This document shows positions 20,674-29,783 of a stretch of DNA of 64,000 nt, piece by piece. Within the stretch, counting starts at the first letter, position 1, and the number at the start of each line of letters is the position of its first letter. Made by a program: the position numbers and the translations under genes. The notes below the pieces were generated by a model, which was given only the letters and a program-made list of their open reading frames with translations, made no database searches and was not told the DNA's origin. The DNA comes from Aquimarina macrocephali JAMB N27 (GTDB taxonomy: Bacteria; Bacteroidota; Bacteroidia; Flavobacteriales; Flavobacteriaceae), in NCBI RefSeq assembly GCF_000520995.1, contig NZ_JACA01000013.1, forward strand, positions 1 through 64,000, in the 5' to 3' direction.

Positions 20674-21942
20674 TTAAAGAGAAGTTGCCAAATTTCTGGC
20701 CAAATATTTGGCCAGGCAAACAAGTGTAAGAGTTGGTGTTATTCTTTCGTTTTCGGGTAATATGGAACCATCGCAAACGTACAAATTGCTATACTCAGTC
20801 TGAAGCTTCTCATCGATATGTTCCTTAATTTTGATTGTTCCCAGAGCCCCCCCGGATATAAGATCGGTTTTAAAAATTTTTCTAGCTCCAGCATTTTTTA
20901 ATATTTCATTAGCCGCTTCCATTCCTTTCTCTAATCGCCGGTGATCATTATCCGTCAACTCTTTATGATATTTTCCATTTTCAGTGAGTTCACCTCCAAC
21001 TGGTTCTTTGATCTTAACAGTGATTCCAATATGTTTTGGGTATGATGCTATACGTAAAGGCTTACCCGAGACGAGCATCCCTACATTGAATAGAAAGCGA
21101 TGAAAATTGGCATCCATCAATTCAATATCATCGTCCAACTTTCCCCCCATACAACCACAGAAGTTTTCTTCTGACGAAAGGTCTGGGACTTTTCCTATAA
21201 GGCCAATACTTGGATTAATGTAAAAACCATGATTCACTACATTTTTGACTCCGCTATTTTTAAGAATAATGGGAGTGGCCAAAGAACCAGCTGCAAGAAT
21301 TATTTTTTCTCCATATGCTTTAAATACCTTCTTTTTTTTCCCAATATAGTATTCAACACCAATAGCCTTTTTATTATCAAGTATAGCTTTAGAAACAGTA
21401 GCTTGATTAACCAAAATTGCTCCATTTCTAAGAGCATCTTCTACATAGGTTCTAGCTTTCCATTTTACTTCATAATAATTTTTGTGATTGAATTTTGACT
21501 GATCTACCAACATCAACTTCTTTTCCCAGTCATAACCTAACTGTCTGGCACTTTCACCTAATCTTTTTGCCTGACTACCAATTAATCCATCCGAAATTTC
21601 GGCAACTGGTAATTCTTTACGGGCTTGTTCTAGATCTTCGGTAAGATCTATTCCTAAATTCTTGAAAGTTTCTATAGGTGGCAGATCTGCTACGGCAAGA
21701 TACATAGCTGTTGTACCTCCGGTAGTAAAAGCTCTTAAATCTTTCAGTTTATCTGCAACACGTACTTCGTTAGAAATTTTGGCATATCCCATAATGGATT
21801 CTTTAAGAGGTGCATTTCCTCCTCGTTCCAGGATCAAGACTTTTTTATTTTGTCTGCTTAATTCTTTTGCAATTGTGGCACCGCAAGTTCCTGAACCTAC
21901 GACAATAGCATCATAATGCCCCTCATTGTTTGAATGTTTCAT
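20674..21942 (-). CDS. GMC-type FAD-dependent oxidoreductase
   Basis: 422 residues. The N-terminus has the FAD-binding Rossmann motif VVGSGTCGATIAKEL (residues about 12-26) followed by VLILERGG. The C-terminus (SNLYVCDGSILPENERITPTLTLVCLAKYLA) matches the GMC C-terminal domain, which carries the substrate-oxidising residues in cholesterol oxidase and glucose-methanol-choline enzymes; its Asn-Pro-type motif reads ITPTLT here. The protein is shorter than the 500-550 residues usual in the family. It lies inside the PKS operon between a LolA-like and a START-like gene, so post-PKS oxidation of an alcohol or lipid-linked intermediate is likely but unproven. The gap to the next gene upstream holds a strong hairpin (22018-22050). 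Confidence 0.82.
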   Translation of the reverse strand: MKHSNNEGHYDAIVVGSGTCGATIAKELSRQNKKVLILERGGNAPLKESIMGYAKISNEVRVADKLKDLRAFTTGGTTAMYLAVADLPPIETFKNLGIDLTEDLEQARKELPVAEISDGLIGSQAKRLGESARQLGYDWEKKLMLVDQSKFNHKNYYEVKWKARTYVEDALRNGAILVNQATVSKAILDNKKAIGVEYYIGKKKKVFKAYGEKIILAAGSLATPIILKNSGVKNVVNHGFYINPSIGLIGKVPDLSSEENFCGCMGGKLDDDIELMDANFHRFLFNVGMLVSGKPLRIASYPKHIGITVKIKEPVGGELTENGKYHKELTDNDHRRLEKGMEAANEILKNAGARKIFKTDLISGGALGTIKIKEHIDEKLQTEYSNLYVCDGSILPENERITPTLTLVCLAKYLARNLATSL

Positions 21943-22017
21943 ATGTACTATTCCTTATAAAGTTTCTATGAGTTTGTGGTGAATTGGCAACTATAAAATG
22001 TGAATGAATTATGGTTC

Positions 22018-22050
22018 TGTATACTGATAACTACCCGTTATCAGTATACA
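22018..22050. other. strong hairpin in operon gap
   Basis: Perfect inverted repeat with 14-bp arms (TGTATACTGATAAC and its complement) around a 5-nt loop TACCC, in the 216-bp gap between the LolA-like and GMC genes. On the minus strand, the direction of the operon, it is not followed by a T-run; on the plus strand it is followed by T-rich sequence. It could be a pause or processing site, or a plus-strand terminator for antisense transcription. An operon with a dedicated NusG-like factor is a natural place for such a site (inference). Confidence 0.7.
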
Positions 22051-22158
22051 TTTTACTTTTGACTATCAGCCTATTACATCAAATGGTTTTATAACCTGAC
22101 TATACATTCTAAAGTTTACTATCGCTCCTTTTGTCAAGCTTTTTATATATCTGTATTA

Positions 22159-23046
22159 CTATTTTAAGTTATTACGAAGTCTGATTAAATTCCGTTCTCT
22201 AAACGTAAAATCTTCCAAAGTCCTTGTACTTAAAAAATCATCCGAAATTTCTTGATCAAAGGCTACCGAAATCATATTCATGATACTTATCGTGCGAGTG
22301 GCAAGGTTATTTATAGTTAATCGCCTTGCGATCCAAACGTTATCAATTTCTTCAATTTTTGACATGGTCATCTGTTTATAATGGTCTCCATGAACATATA
22401 AGTTCTTCTTTAAACTGATATATCTTTCTTTATCTATCCATGATACTGTTTTACTATATTTTGATTTTTTCGCCCTTTCTGCTGTAGGCGTATACTCAAT
22501 AACCCAGACCTCACGTCCCTTATAGCTTTCTTCTTTCAAAATCTTGAAATTATATTCATCAACTTTTAAGTCCTCCATATCTTCAAGAGAGAATTCAGAC
22601 CCAAAAAAACTTCCGCTACTATCATTACTATCACTGCTCGATGCCAGGCGCTTAACTTTACTCAATTCTGGCAAATAGATCCAACTATCGTTATCCTTGC
22701 CAAGCTCACCATACTCATAGGTCAACATACCTACTCCCTGTTCTTTTTTAGGTTCAATTATAATGGAGACCGATCGGCTATCCTGATGGTTTTCTCCATA
22801 ATTTTTAGCAACACTCTCCAGCAATTTCTTTCTTGCTTCTTCGGTGCATACAATTCTTTTATTTGATACAGTATATTTACAGGTCGATAATTTTATTCTC
22901 TGAACTGATGTGTTAAAGGATTCTTTGGCTACTTTTTGCACCTTTATCATGATATCTTTTGCCGACTGGGTTGGCAATATCTTTTTTGAAAACGACGATA
23001 TCAAAACGGTCACAACAACCAATAAAACAATCTGCTTTTTTTTCAT
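22159..23046 (-). CDS. LolA-like outer-membrane lipoprotein-sorting family protein
   Basis: 295 residues with an N-terminal signal peptide (KKKQIVLLVVVTVLISSFSK). The body has the signature of the LolA-like family usually annotated 'outer membrane lipoprotein-sorting protein': WIYLPELSKVKRLAS, a Ser-rich stretch, then FFGSEFSLEDMEDL and KGREVWVIEYTP. Proteins of this type are commonly encoded beside RND/MMPL exporters and are thought to carry a lipophilic cargo across the periplasm. Here the gene directly follows the MMPL gene in the operon (269-bp gap), which supports a joint export route for the polyketide or a lipid conjugate. The cargo is inferred. Confidence 0.8.
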   Translation of the reverse strand: MKKKQIVLLVVVTVLISSFSKKILPTQSAKDIMIKVQKVAKESFNTSVQRIKLSTCKYTVSNKRIVCTEEARKKLLESVAKNYGENHQDSRSVSIIIEPKKEQGVGMLTYEYGELGKDNDSWIYLPELSKVKRLASSSDSNDSSGSFFGSEFSLEDMEDLKVDEYNFKILKEESYKGREVWVIEYTPTAERAKKSKYSKTVSWIDKERYISLKKNLYVHGDHYKQMTMSKIEEIDNVWIARRLTINNLATRTISIMNMISVAFDQEISDDFLSTRTLEDFTFRERNLIRLRNNLK

Positions 23047-23210
23047 TATTTATTTATTTAGGTTGAAAAAAATTTTAATAATAAACTATAAGGTTAAACA
23101 ACCTTTGCTACAGATAATCAAACCATATCCACAAGAGTAATACGTTGTTGGTCTTGGCTCCTTTAAACAAAAGCCAAAAGAAAACACCGGTTGCTCTGGT
23201 TGTTCTCCTA

Positions 23211-23226
23211 TTGGTCAAATGACCAA
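23211..23226. other. short palindromic hairpin TTGGTC-N4-GACCAA
   Basis: Six-base arms around AAAT in the 269-bp gap between the MMPL and LolA-like genes. The arm TTGGTC also occurs in GGTTGGTCA repeats in the leader of the operon (about 43083, 43279 and 43392). No T-run follows on the minus strand, so it is not a convincing intrinsic terminator. The function is unknown. Confidence 0.4.
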
Positions 23227-23315
23227 AATGGTTTTCCATTTATTACCTTGTATTAAGTCAAATTATGTAAATACTGGAGGGTTTCCATTTTACCTTTTTA
23301 TGACTTTACTTAGAG

Positions 23316-25895
23316 TCATTTTTGCACTACCATTTTTCTTTGAAATTTTGGTTTACCTTTCTTTTGAAATTTTGGCTTGAAGACCAAAATTAACGCTGGT
23401 AATAAGAAAAGATCACACATTAAAGCTGAAAAGATCGCAATTGAACCAAATTTTCCAACATTTGCTGTTCCCTCCATAGCTGAAAAGGATAATATACCGA
23501 AGCCTAATCCTAAAATTAAACTTGTAAAAGTAACTGCCTGACCAACTTCTTTTATGGTATGATACAAAGCTTTTTTAATATCTCCATCTGCCACTAGCTT
23601 ATCTCGATAATGACTGATAAAATGTACAGTGTCGTCTACAGAAATACCAACTACCACCGGAAGTAACAACAGTATATCTATATCTACAGATCGCCCAGTC
23701 AATCCCAACAACCCTAAGGTTAACATTGATGGAATAAGGTTAGGGATAATCGCTATCAAGCCTCCCTGTATAGATCCAAAAACGAAAATTAAGACTATGG
23801 TCACCGCTATCAGTACCATAATAATGTCCTGTAATCCATTACTAACAATAACCTGCACAAACCTCATATTCATAGGAAGCGCTCCTGTTATTGATACTCT
23901 GGTGTCGGGGTAGTATTGTTTGAGTGCTCCTACTGCTTCATCAATATCCTTTTGCATACCATCGTATATGTTTAAATATTTAAGAGAACCAACATTATAT
24001 AATTGTACAGAAATGTGAGATTTACTGTAATTGTCAGAAACTTGTTTTCTACGATCTTCTGGGTTTGCCAGGTTAAAAAGAAAAAGGGTTTGGGATAAAG
24101 CATTTTGATTGTCGGGAATAATATACATCTCTTCCTTTTCTTCATTCAATGTTTTATTGGCCTTTTTTACAACTTCTACCAAAGATGATGTTCTAACAAC
24201 TACATCACTATATTTAGTTTCTAACTTTCGTTGTAATTCATCAATTGTATTAAGTACAAATGGATTTTCAAATGCGTTTGTCTTGGATAAGTCCAGGTAA
24301 ATTTCCATATTCAGACTTCCCATCATTTTTTTGTCAATAATTTCCGCAGATTCTCTATAAGGACTACCTTCGACAAATTGGTTAGCGATGTTAGTATCTA
24401 TTTTAAGTACAGTTACGCCATAAATATTTATTCCTAACACTAGCAGAAATAACAAAATAATACTAATAGGATTCTTTTGCACTATAGACGGTACACTATT
24501 CAATCTTTTTTGTAAAAACATGGAAAAATTGGGTAGGTACTTTCCTGTCGATAACCTGAATTTCTTTTTTTGTTGTGTATTTTCCCTTCCAGGTGCCCAC
24601 ACATCCAATAATAAGGGCAAAAAGAAGATGGTAAGAATACAAGCAAAAGCTACACCCGCCGCAGACATAATACCGAAGACCTGAATACGCGGAATTGGAA
24701 TCAGAAAACAAGCTAACATACCTATTATATTAGTAAACGCAGTCAATACAATTGCTTTATTAGTTGATGCAAATACTTTTTGTATTGATGTTTTTCTGTC
24801 ATTTCCCTCATTTCGGAAATATACGTAGCCCGAAAATATGTGGGCGGCATCACATACTCCAACGGTTAGGATCAACATGATCGTTAGCATTAAAAAGACT
24901 GTTACTTCTACACCTAACCAACCTGCTAAACCAACGGTCCATACGGCACTTATTATAACTATTAAAAGTGACCAGGCTACCGCACTAAATGAGCGGATAA
25001 AAAACCATAACAGAATAGATATTATCAATAAAAGCCCTAAATAAATCGGGCCTGCTTCTTTAATAGCTATAGCTTGCTGTTCGTAGGCCAGAGGAGCATT
25101 TCCTACTGCATAGTATTCTAAATGCTTTTTATATTCAGGTTTTCCCAAGATGGTATTGATTTCCTCCATTAAAGGAACCAATTCACTTAAGTCTGCACGT
25201 TTAAAACGAACTCTTTCTTCGCTTTTTTTGATTTCATTCATATCGGCAACAACCATTTCATCCATTTCCAGAGTATCCTCAAGTCCTTCTTCTGTAACAA
25301 TAGATGATTCCTCTTCCAGTAGCTCAGTCCCAAAGTCAGTTTCAATAAGCATTCCCCCATACTTCATATCCTTTGAAAAGAACAGTAATGGAAAAGACTT
25401 CTGAGATTGCGCAAGTTTACGAATCTCTTCTATATCCTCTTGTCTAGTTGGGACATTATCCCCTACCAGTTTTCGGGAAACCAATACATCGCCTTCTGCT
25501 GTTAAAACAGAAGCGTTAACAAGAGTGTTGACTTTAACAATATGTTTTAGCGCTGTTGAATCATCATTATGCTTTGTTTTGAGAATATCCTCGCGGATTT
25601 TCTTTATCACCTCCAAAGATTTAGTAGAAAACACATCCCCATCTAAAGGTTTATAGGCTATGTAAACTCCTTCATTACTTCCAAATTCTGCCTTAAACTC
25701 ATCCATCGCTACCAAAACCTCATCATTTTCCGGAAACCATCCTTCAATAGTCATATCAAATTTGGTCTTTGGCACCCCCAAAAATGTAAATATTGTAATA
25801 GCCACAAAAGCTAACCAAATAATCAATCTTCTTTTCCGAACCATTTGTGTAACATTTTCGAAAAAATTTGTTTTGGATGTTAAGTTCTTGCTCAT
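23316..25895 (-). CDS. RND superfamily exporter (MMPL type)
   Basis: 859 residues with two homologous halves: each has one N-terminal transmembrane helix (about 20-40 and 480-500), a large periplasmic loop, and a bundle of hydrophobic segments (about 285-440 and 690-845). Typical stretches are FPENDEVLVAMDEF in the first loop, VGVCDAAHIFSGYVYFRNEG in the first bundle and VVVGISVDDTVHFISHYRDK in the second, matching the predicted RND exporter group related to MmpL and hopanoid transporters. Proton-driven transport of a lipid-like molecule out of the inner membrane is the expected role. The gene follows the TE-containing PKS (90-bp gap) and precedes the LolA-like gene, so it is the best candidate exporter for the polyketide and may confer self-resistance. 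Confidence 0.9.
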   Translation of the reverse strand: MSKNLTSKTNFFENVTQMVRKRRLIIWLAFVAITIFTFLGVPKTKFDMTIEGWFPENDEVLVAMDEFKAEFGSNEGVYIAYKPLDGDVFSTKSLEVIKKIREDILKTKHNDDSTALKHIVKVNTLVNASVLTAEGDVLVSRKLVGDNVPTRQEDIEEIRKLAQSQKSFPLLFFSKDMKYGGMLIETDFGTELLEEESSIVTEEGLEDTLEMDEMVVADMNEIKKSEERVRFKRADLSELVPLMEEINTILGKPEYKKHLEYYAVGNAPLAYEQQAIAIKEAGPIYLGLLLIISILLWFFIRSFSAVAWSLLIVIISAVWTVGLAGWLGVEVTVFLMLTIMLILTVGVCDAAHIFSGYVYFRNEGNDRKTSIQKVFASTNKAIVLTAFTNIIGMLACFLIPIPRIQVFGIMSAAGVAFACILTIFFLPLLLDVWAPGRENTQQKKKFRLSTGKYLPNFSMFLQKRLNSVPSIVQKNPISIILLFLLVLGINIYGVTVLKIDTNIANQFVEGSPYRESAEIIDKKMMGSLNMEIYLDLSKTNAFENPFVLNTIDELQRKLETKYSDVVVRTSSLVEVVKKANKTLNEEKEEMYIIPDNQNALSQTLFLFNLANPEDRRKQVSDNYSKSHISVQLYNVGSLKYLNIYDGMQKDIDEAVGALKQYYPDTRVSITGALPMNMRFVQVIVSNGLQDIIMVLIAVTIVLIFVFGSIQGGLIAIIPNLIPSMLTLGLLGLTGRSVDIDILLLLPVVVGISVDDTVHFISHYRDKLVADGDIKKALYHTIKEVGQAVTFTSLILGLGFGILSFSAMEGTANVGKFGSIAIFSALMCDLFLLPALILVFKPKFQKKGKPKFQRKMVVQK

Positions 25896-25985
25896 AACTA
25901 GGTGTATTACATGTTTAAACAGTAATCCAATAGATCTTAATTTCTACTGGTATCGGTTGATTGTATGCTATCTATTTTTAGTCTA

Positions 25986-28900
25986 CTAATGCTTTTGAAG
26001 TACTTTTTGCTTTATGGTAGGTTTCTTTGATGTAGTCTTATTGAAAAAAGCATTTATTTTTCTAGCAATTTTTTTGCTATTATCCTTATCAATAATTGAA
26101 AAATGGTTAGCGTCAATAGGGTTGATAAGGACAGGCTTATGCAGTAATTCATTCCAACCATAATCTTCAGGAGCATTTTTATATACATCTGTATAACCCT
26201 CTGTGGCTTTAAAGAGTAATATTTCTACTTCTTCTGGTAATTTTGAAGGTTCATAAGCACGGCAATATTTATCATTGGCGATCGTGGTATAGATACTTGT
26301 AGCCAATTGTTCTTTCGGAAAATTAAACCCCAGATCCTTGACGTTATCATATATATAATCAACAATTTCATTTTCAGAAACCTGCTTAAGTTGCTCTGCA
26401 TCCAAGATCACATTCTGGCCAGATGCGTTAATGAAGATAGATTTAATCCCCTCTACTAAATCATCAATCATATGACCACTTTCCTTTGTAGGAGACATAC
26501 AGTCTACAAGTATTAAAGCTTCTACGGTTTCTTTTTGATCTAATAAAATCCTAGTCATTTCATAGGCAATTGTACCACCATTAGAAAATCCTAATAAACG
26601 ATACGGACCAGTTGCCTGTACTTCTTTAATCGCTTCTATATTGGCTTTAGCTATAGCCTCTACACTATCAAGTGTAGTATTTTCTTTTATAATCCCTACC
26701 GGTTCTAAACCATAGAATGGTTGTTTTATCCCCAATGCTGAAATAAGATGTTGCAGGGTTATTACGTTCCCATCTGCACCAGGAACTGCAAAAACAGGTC
26801 GTTTCTTACCTTTTACTTGCATGGGCACCAATGTTTTGCGCATCAATTTAGATACTACCTCGTTAGGTTTTGATTCTGTTTTTCCTATACTTTTGCTCTC
26901 ATACTCCTTATCATTAGTAACTTGTATTTTTTGAGCTTTTTCCAAATAGTTCTCCACTAAATATTGGGTAAGGGTTTTAATTTCTGAATTATTGAATAAA
27001 ATAGCTGGTGATATATTAATTTCCAATAAATCATTGACTTGAGCGATCATGGTTATCAGACCAATAGAATTCATCCCCAGGTCTAAAAAACTGCTATCAT
27101 CAGGAATTTTTTCAATTGGTTTGTTTATTTGAAGTGATATCTCATGTTTCAGAAAAAGCTCTATTTTTTCGGCGGGTTTCATGAGATTATTTTCCACACC
27201 GTTATCAGACCTGAAAAAGAACCACTCAGCCTGTATGGGATTTTCGTTAATTACTTCAATCTCGTTATCTTTTATACTTTTTGGTACTGATTGTTTTTCC
27301 TTAGCCTCTGATTTTTCTATAGTACCTATATCGATCCAATATTTCTCTTTAGCAAAAGGATAATCTGGTAAGGATACTAAGCGCGTATTTTTGTCTTTCC
27401 AAACTTTTGTCCAATCTATAAGAAGACCACTAGTCCAAAGTTGTGCAAGTTGCTCCCACTGCGAAGCCTTTAAACTTTGTTCAATCATGGTACTTATCAT
27501 ATCTTTTGTTAAGATTTTGATTATTCCATTTTCTTTATTGAGATTGATATTTCCATAAAAGATTCCTTCCTTTTCCAGCGATATTTCCTTATCTGAATTT
27601 TTGACCATGATCAACTTTTCAAGCAAATCTGCATGCGAGGAAGCTACTATGGATAACCTTTCATCCATGGCATCACGACCTACCTGCAAAGTATAGATCA
27701 AATCCTCAAAAGATAAATCAGCTTTAGTATTAGATAAATAATCAATGTAGCTATCAATGTATTCATTCAAACGTTCATCATCTTTCGCAGAAAGAATAAA
27801 TAACTGAGATGATGTGGTAGTTTCTATTTTGGATACAGGCTCTTTAGTAGGGTATTCTTCCAAAACGATATGCAAATTAACTCCGCTATCTGCAAAGGAA
27901 TTAAGTCCTGCTCTAATTGGAGTATCATTATGTTTGCGTAACATATCAAAAGGCAACTCCTTATTAGCTATGTATAAAGGATGAGACGGGTTATCAATAT
28001 CTAGAAAGGTGTTTATCTTTTTCCCAGATATGGTCATTGGAAACTTTTTATGATACAGTGAAAGTGACAGTTTAATAAAGCTAGCCAATCCACTAACGGC
28101 TTCCAGATTTCCTATATTTCCTTTTACACTACCTAAAGCGCATTTTTTTTCTTTTGATTTATCTCCTATAAATGCATTTTTAATCCCCTCGTATTCAAAG
28201 GAATCTCCCCATTTTGTGGCATATCCATCAACTTCGATGTAGTTTATTGACTCAGGGGTTATTGCGGTTTTTTTATAGCAGTTGGTTATGACATTAGTAA
28301 TCGCCTCATGTTTAACTTCTGACAAAAATCTGGCATTACCTCTATTGTTCTGATGACTGCCTTTGATAACACCATAAATTCTATTATTATCTCTTTTGGC
28401 ATCATCCAATCTTTTTAAAACAACTGCCGCCACCCCTTCTCCTCGGGTAAAACCATTAGCATCATCATCAAAAACTCCACACGTTCCGGTCGGTGATAAC
28501 ATACCATATTGTGATAATGAGATGTAGTCATCTGCAAATAAATTTAAAGACACACCTCCTACGACCGCTGTACTACTTTCATTATTGAGCAATGAGTAAT
28601 ATGCTCGATTAATCGCTACTGCAGAACTGGCACAATTAACATTTATTGACTCACTGGGACCACAAAAATCAAATAAAAATGAAAGCCTGTTTGCCAGGTA
28701 ATATGTAGGGCTTGAAGACGTGAAAACAGGTCCATATTTGCCTACCTGTATTTTATTTATGTTCTTTCTTAGATAATTTTCATATTCTGAGTATTCATAT
28801 GCAACATATATAGCCGTATCAGATCCGGCTAATTTTTTAGGCGCTATCCCGGCATCCTGAAATGCTTTATAGACTTCTTGCATCAGCAACCTCTCCTGAG

Positions 28901-29783
28901 GGTCTATTAATATCGCTTCTTCTGGGTCAAGGTTAAAAAATTTCGGATCGAAACAATCTACATTATTGATCAATGCTCCCCATTTAGAAACAGTCTTACC
29001 TGGAGATGTTAATTCTTGATAGTAATCTTCCCAATTCCATCTTGACTTTGAAATTTCCTGAATGCTATTTTTGTTATTCATTAGGTTTTCCCAAAATGTC
29101 TGAATATTAGGGGCATCCGGAAAATTACAGCTAAGACCTACAATGGCTATATCGCAGGTTTGGGATGATGGTTTAGTTGTTACTTTTGCAACAGGCATCT
29201 GTTTTTCTATTCCATTGAAGTCGTTCTCATTACTTTGATGAAGATTGTTGTAATAATCCATCATATCATCAATATGATGAGTCAATAAAACGTCAACAAT
29301 TTCATCAACCGACCTAAATGAACGGTATGATAGATCTATATTATACCTTTGATTTATAAAATGTAATAACTCATGATAGGATTCCTTGACCGATCTTCTA
29401 TCCCTAAATTTGCGACTTCTTGCCGAGACAGAATTAATACCTTTTTTAACCGAAGTACTTTTGGTTCCTAATTCTTTTTGTGTTTCTGATGGGTTATTTG
29501 TATCGGATATGTTGCCGATATTATCATTATTCACAGGAATTATTTCTTCTTCCAGTAAATCAGCCAGTTCTTTAGTAGTATTTACATTTACAAATTTTGA
29601 AGGAGATAGTGTAATACCGAAGTTATGGGATATTTTATTGATCAATTCCATAGAAATAATAGAATCAATACCAAAATCTTCGAACTTGGCATTAACATCT
29701 AGTTTCCCTGCAGGAAGCCGCAATGTTGCTTCAAAAATCTTTGTAATCTCTTGTAAAATATTCTGAGTTGTTGCTACCGTCAT
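25986..29783 (-). CDS. terminal PKS protein: ACP, degenerate KS, ACP, thioesterase
   Basis: 1265 residues. ACP 10-80 (FGIDSII, Ser about 39). Residues about 130-165 resemble the second half of a carrier domain without its Ser helix (YNIDLSYRSFRSVDEIVDVL). KS 209-638 keeps the active-site Cys (NVNCASSAVAI, about 384) but lacks both catalytic His: HGTGT reads DGYATK and NIGH reads NIGN. ACP 875-945 (LGMNSIG). Type I thioesterase 981-1244 with GFSNGG (Ser about 1067), Asp in LVDCMSP and His in DANHFSII. The start ATG overlaps the aminotransferase stop by 4 bp (ATGA), so the two are translationally coupled. The TE marks this as the last protein of the assembly line although it is encoded mid-operon. 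The KS probably passes the chain on without elongation (inference). Confidence 0.92.
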   Translation of the reverse strand: MTVATTQNILQEITKIFEATLRLPAGKLDVNAKFEDFGIDSIISMELINKISHNFGITLSPSKFVNVNTTKELADLLEEEIIPVNNDNIGNISDTNNPSETQKELGTKSTSVKKGINSVSARSRKFRDRRSVKESYHELLHFINQRYNIDLSYRSFRSVDEIVDVLLTHHIDDMMDYYNNLHQSNENDFNGIEKQMPVAKVTTKPSSQTCDIAIVGLSCNFPDAPNIQTFWENLMNNKNSIQEISKSRWNWEDYYQELTSPGKTVSKWGALINNVDCFDPKFFNLDPEEAILIDPQERLLMQEVYKAFQDAGIAPKKLAGSDTAIYVAYEYSEYENYLRKNINKIQVGKYGPVFTSSSPTYYLANRLSFLFDFCGPSESINVNCASSAVAINRAYYSLLNNESSTAVVGGVSLNLFADDYISLSQYGMLSPTGTCGVFDDDANGFTRGEGVAAVVLKRLDDAKRDNNRIYGVIKGSHQNNRGNARFLSEVKHEAITNVITNCYKKTAITPESINYIEVDGYATKWGDSFEYEGIKNAFIGDKSKEKKCALGSVKGNIGNLEAVSGLASFIKLSLSLYHKKFPMTISGKKINTFLDIDNPSHPLYIANKELPFDMLRKHNDTPIRAGLNSFADSGVNLHIVLEEYPTKEPVSKIETTTSSQLFILSAKDDERLNEYIDSYIDYLSNTKADLSFEDLIYTLQVGRDAMDERLSIVASSHADLLEKLIMVKNSDKEISLEKEGIFYGNINLNKENGIIKILTKDMISTMIEQSLKASQWEQLAQLWTSGLLIDWTKVWKDKNTRLVSLPDYPFAKEKYWIDIGTIEKSEAKEKQSVPKSIKDNEIEVINENPIQAEWFFFRSDNGVENNLMKPAEKIELFLKHEISLQINKPIEKIPDDSSFLDLGMNSIGLITMIAQVNDLLEINISPAILFNNSEIKTLTQYLVENYLEKAQKIQVTNDKEYESKSIGKTESKPNEVVSKLMRKTLVPMQVKGKKRPVFAVPGADGNVITLQHLISALGIKQPFYGLEPVGIIKENTTLDSVEAIAKANIEAIKEVQATGPYRLLGFSNGGTIAYEMTRILLDQKETVEALILVDCMSPTKESGHMIDDLVEGIKSIFINASGQNVILDAEQLKQVSENEIVDYIYDNVKDLGFNFPKEQLATSIYTTIANDKYCRAYEPSKLPEEVEILLFKATEGYTDVYKNAPEDYGWNELLHKPVLINPIDANHFSIIDKDNSKKIARKINAFFNKTTSKKPTIKQKVLQKH

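Noticed and set aside
23211..23226. Intrinsic terminator after the MMPL gene
   Set aside because: Six-bp stem and no T-run on the operon strand; the operon clearly continues.
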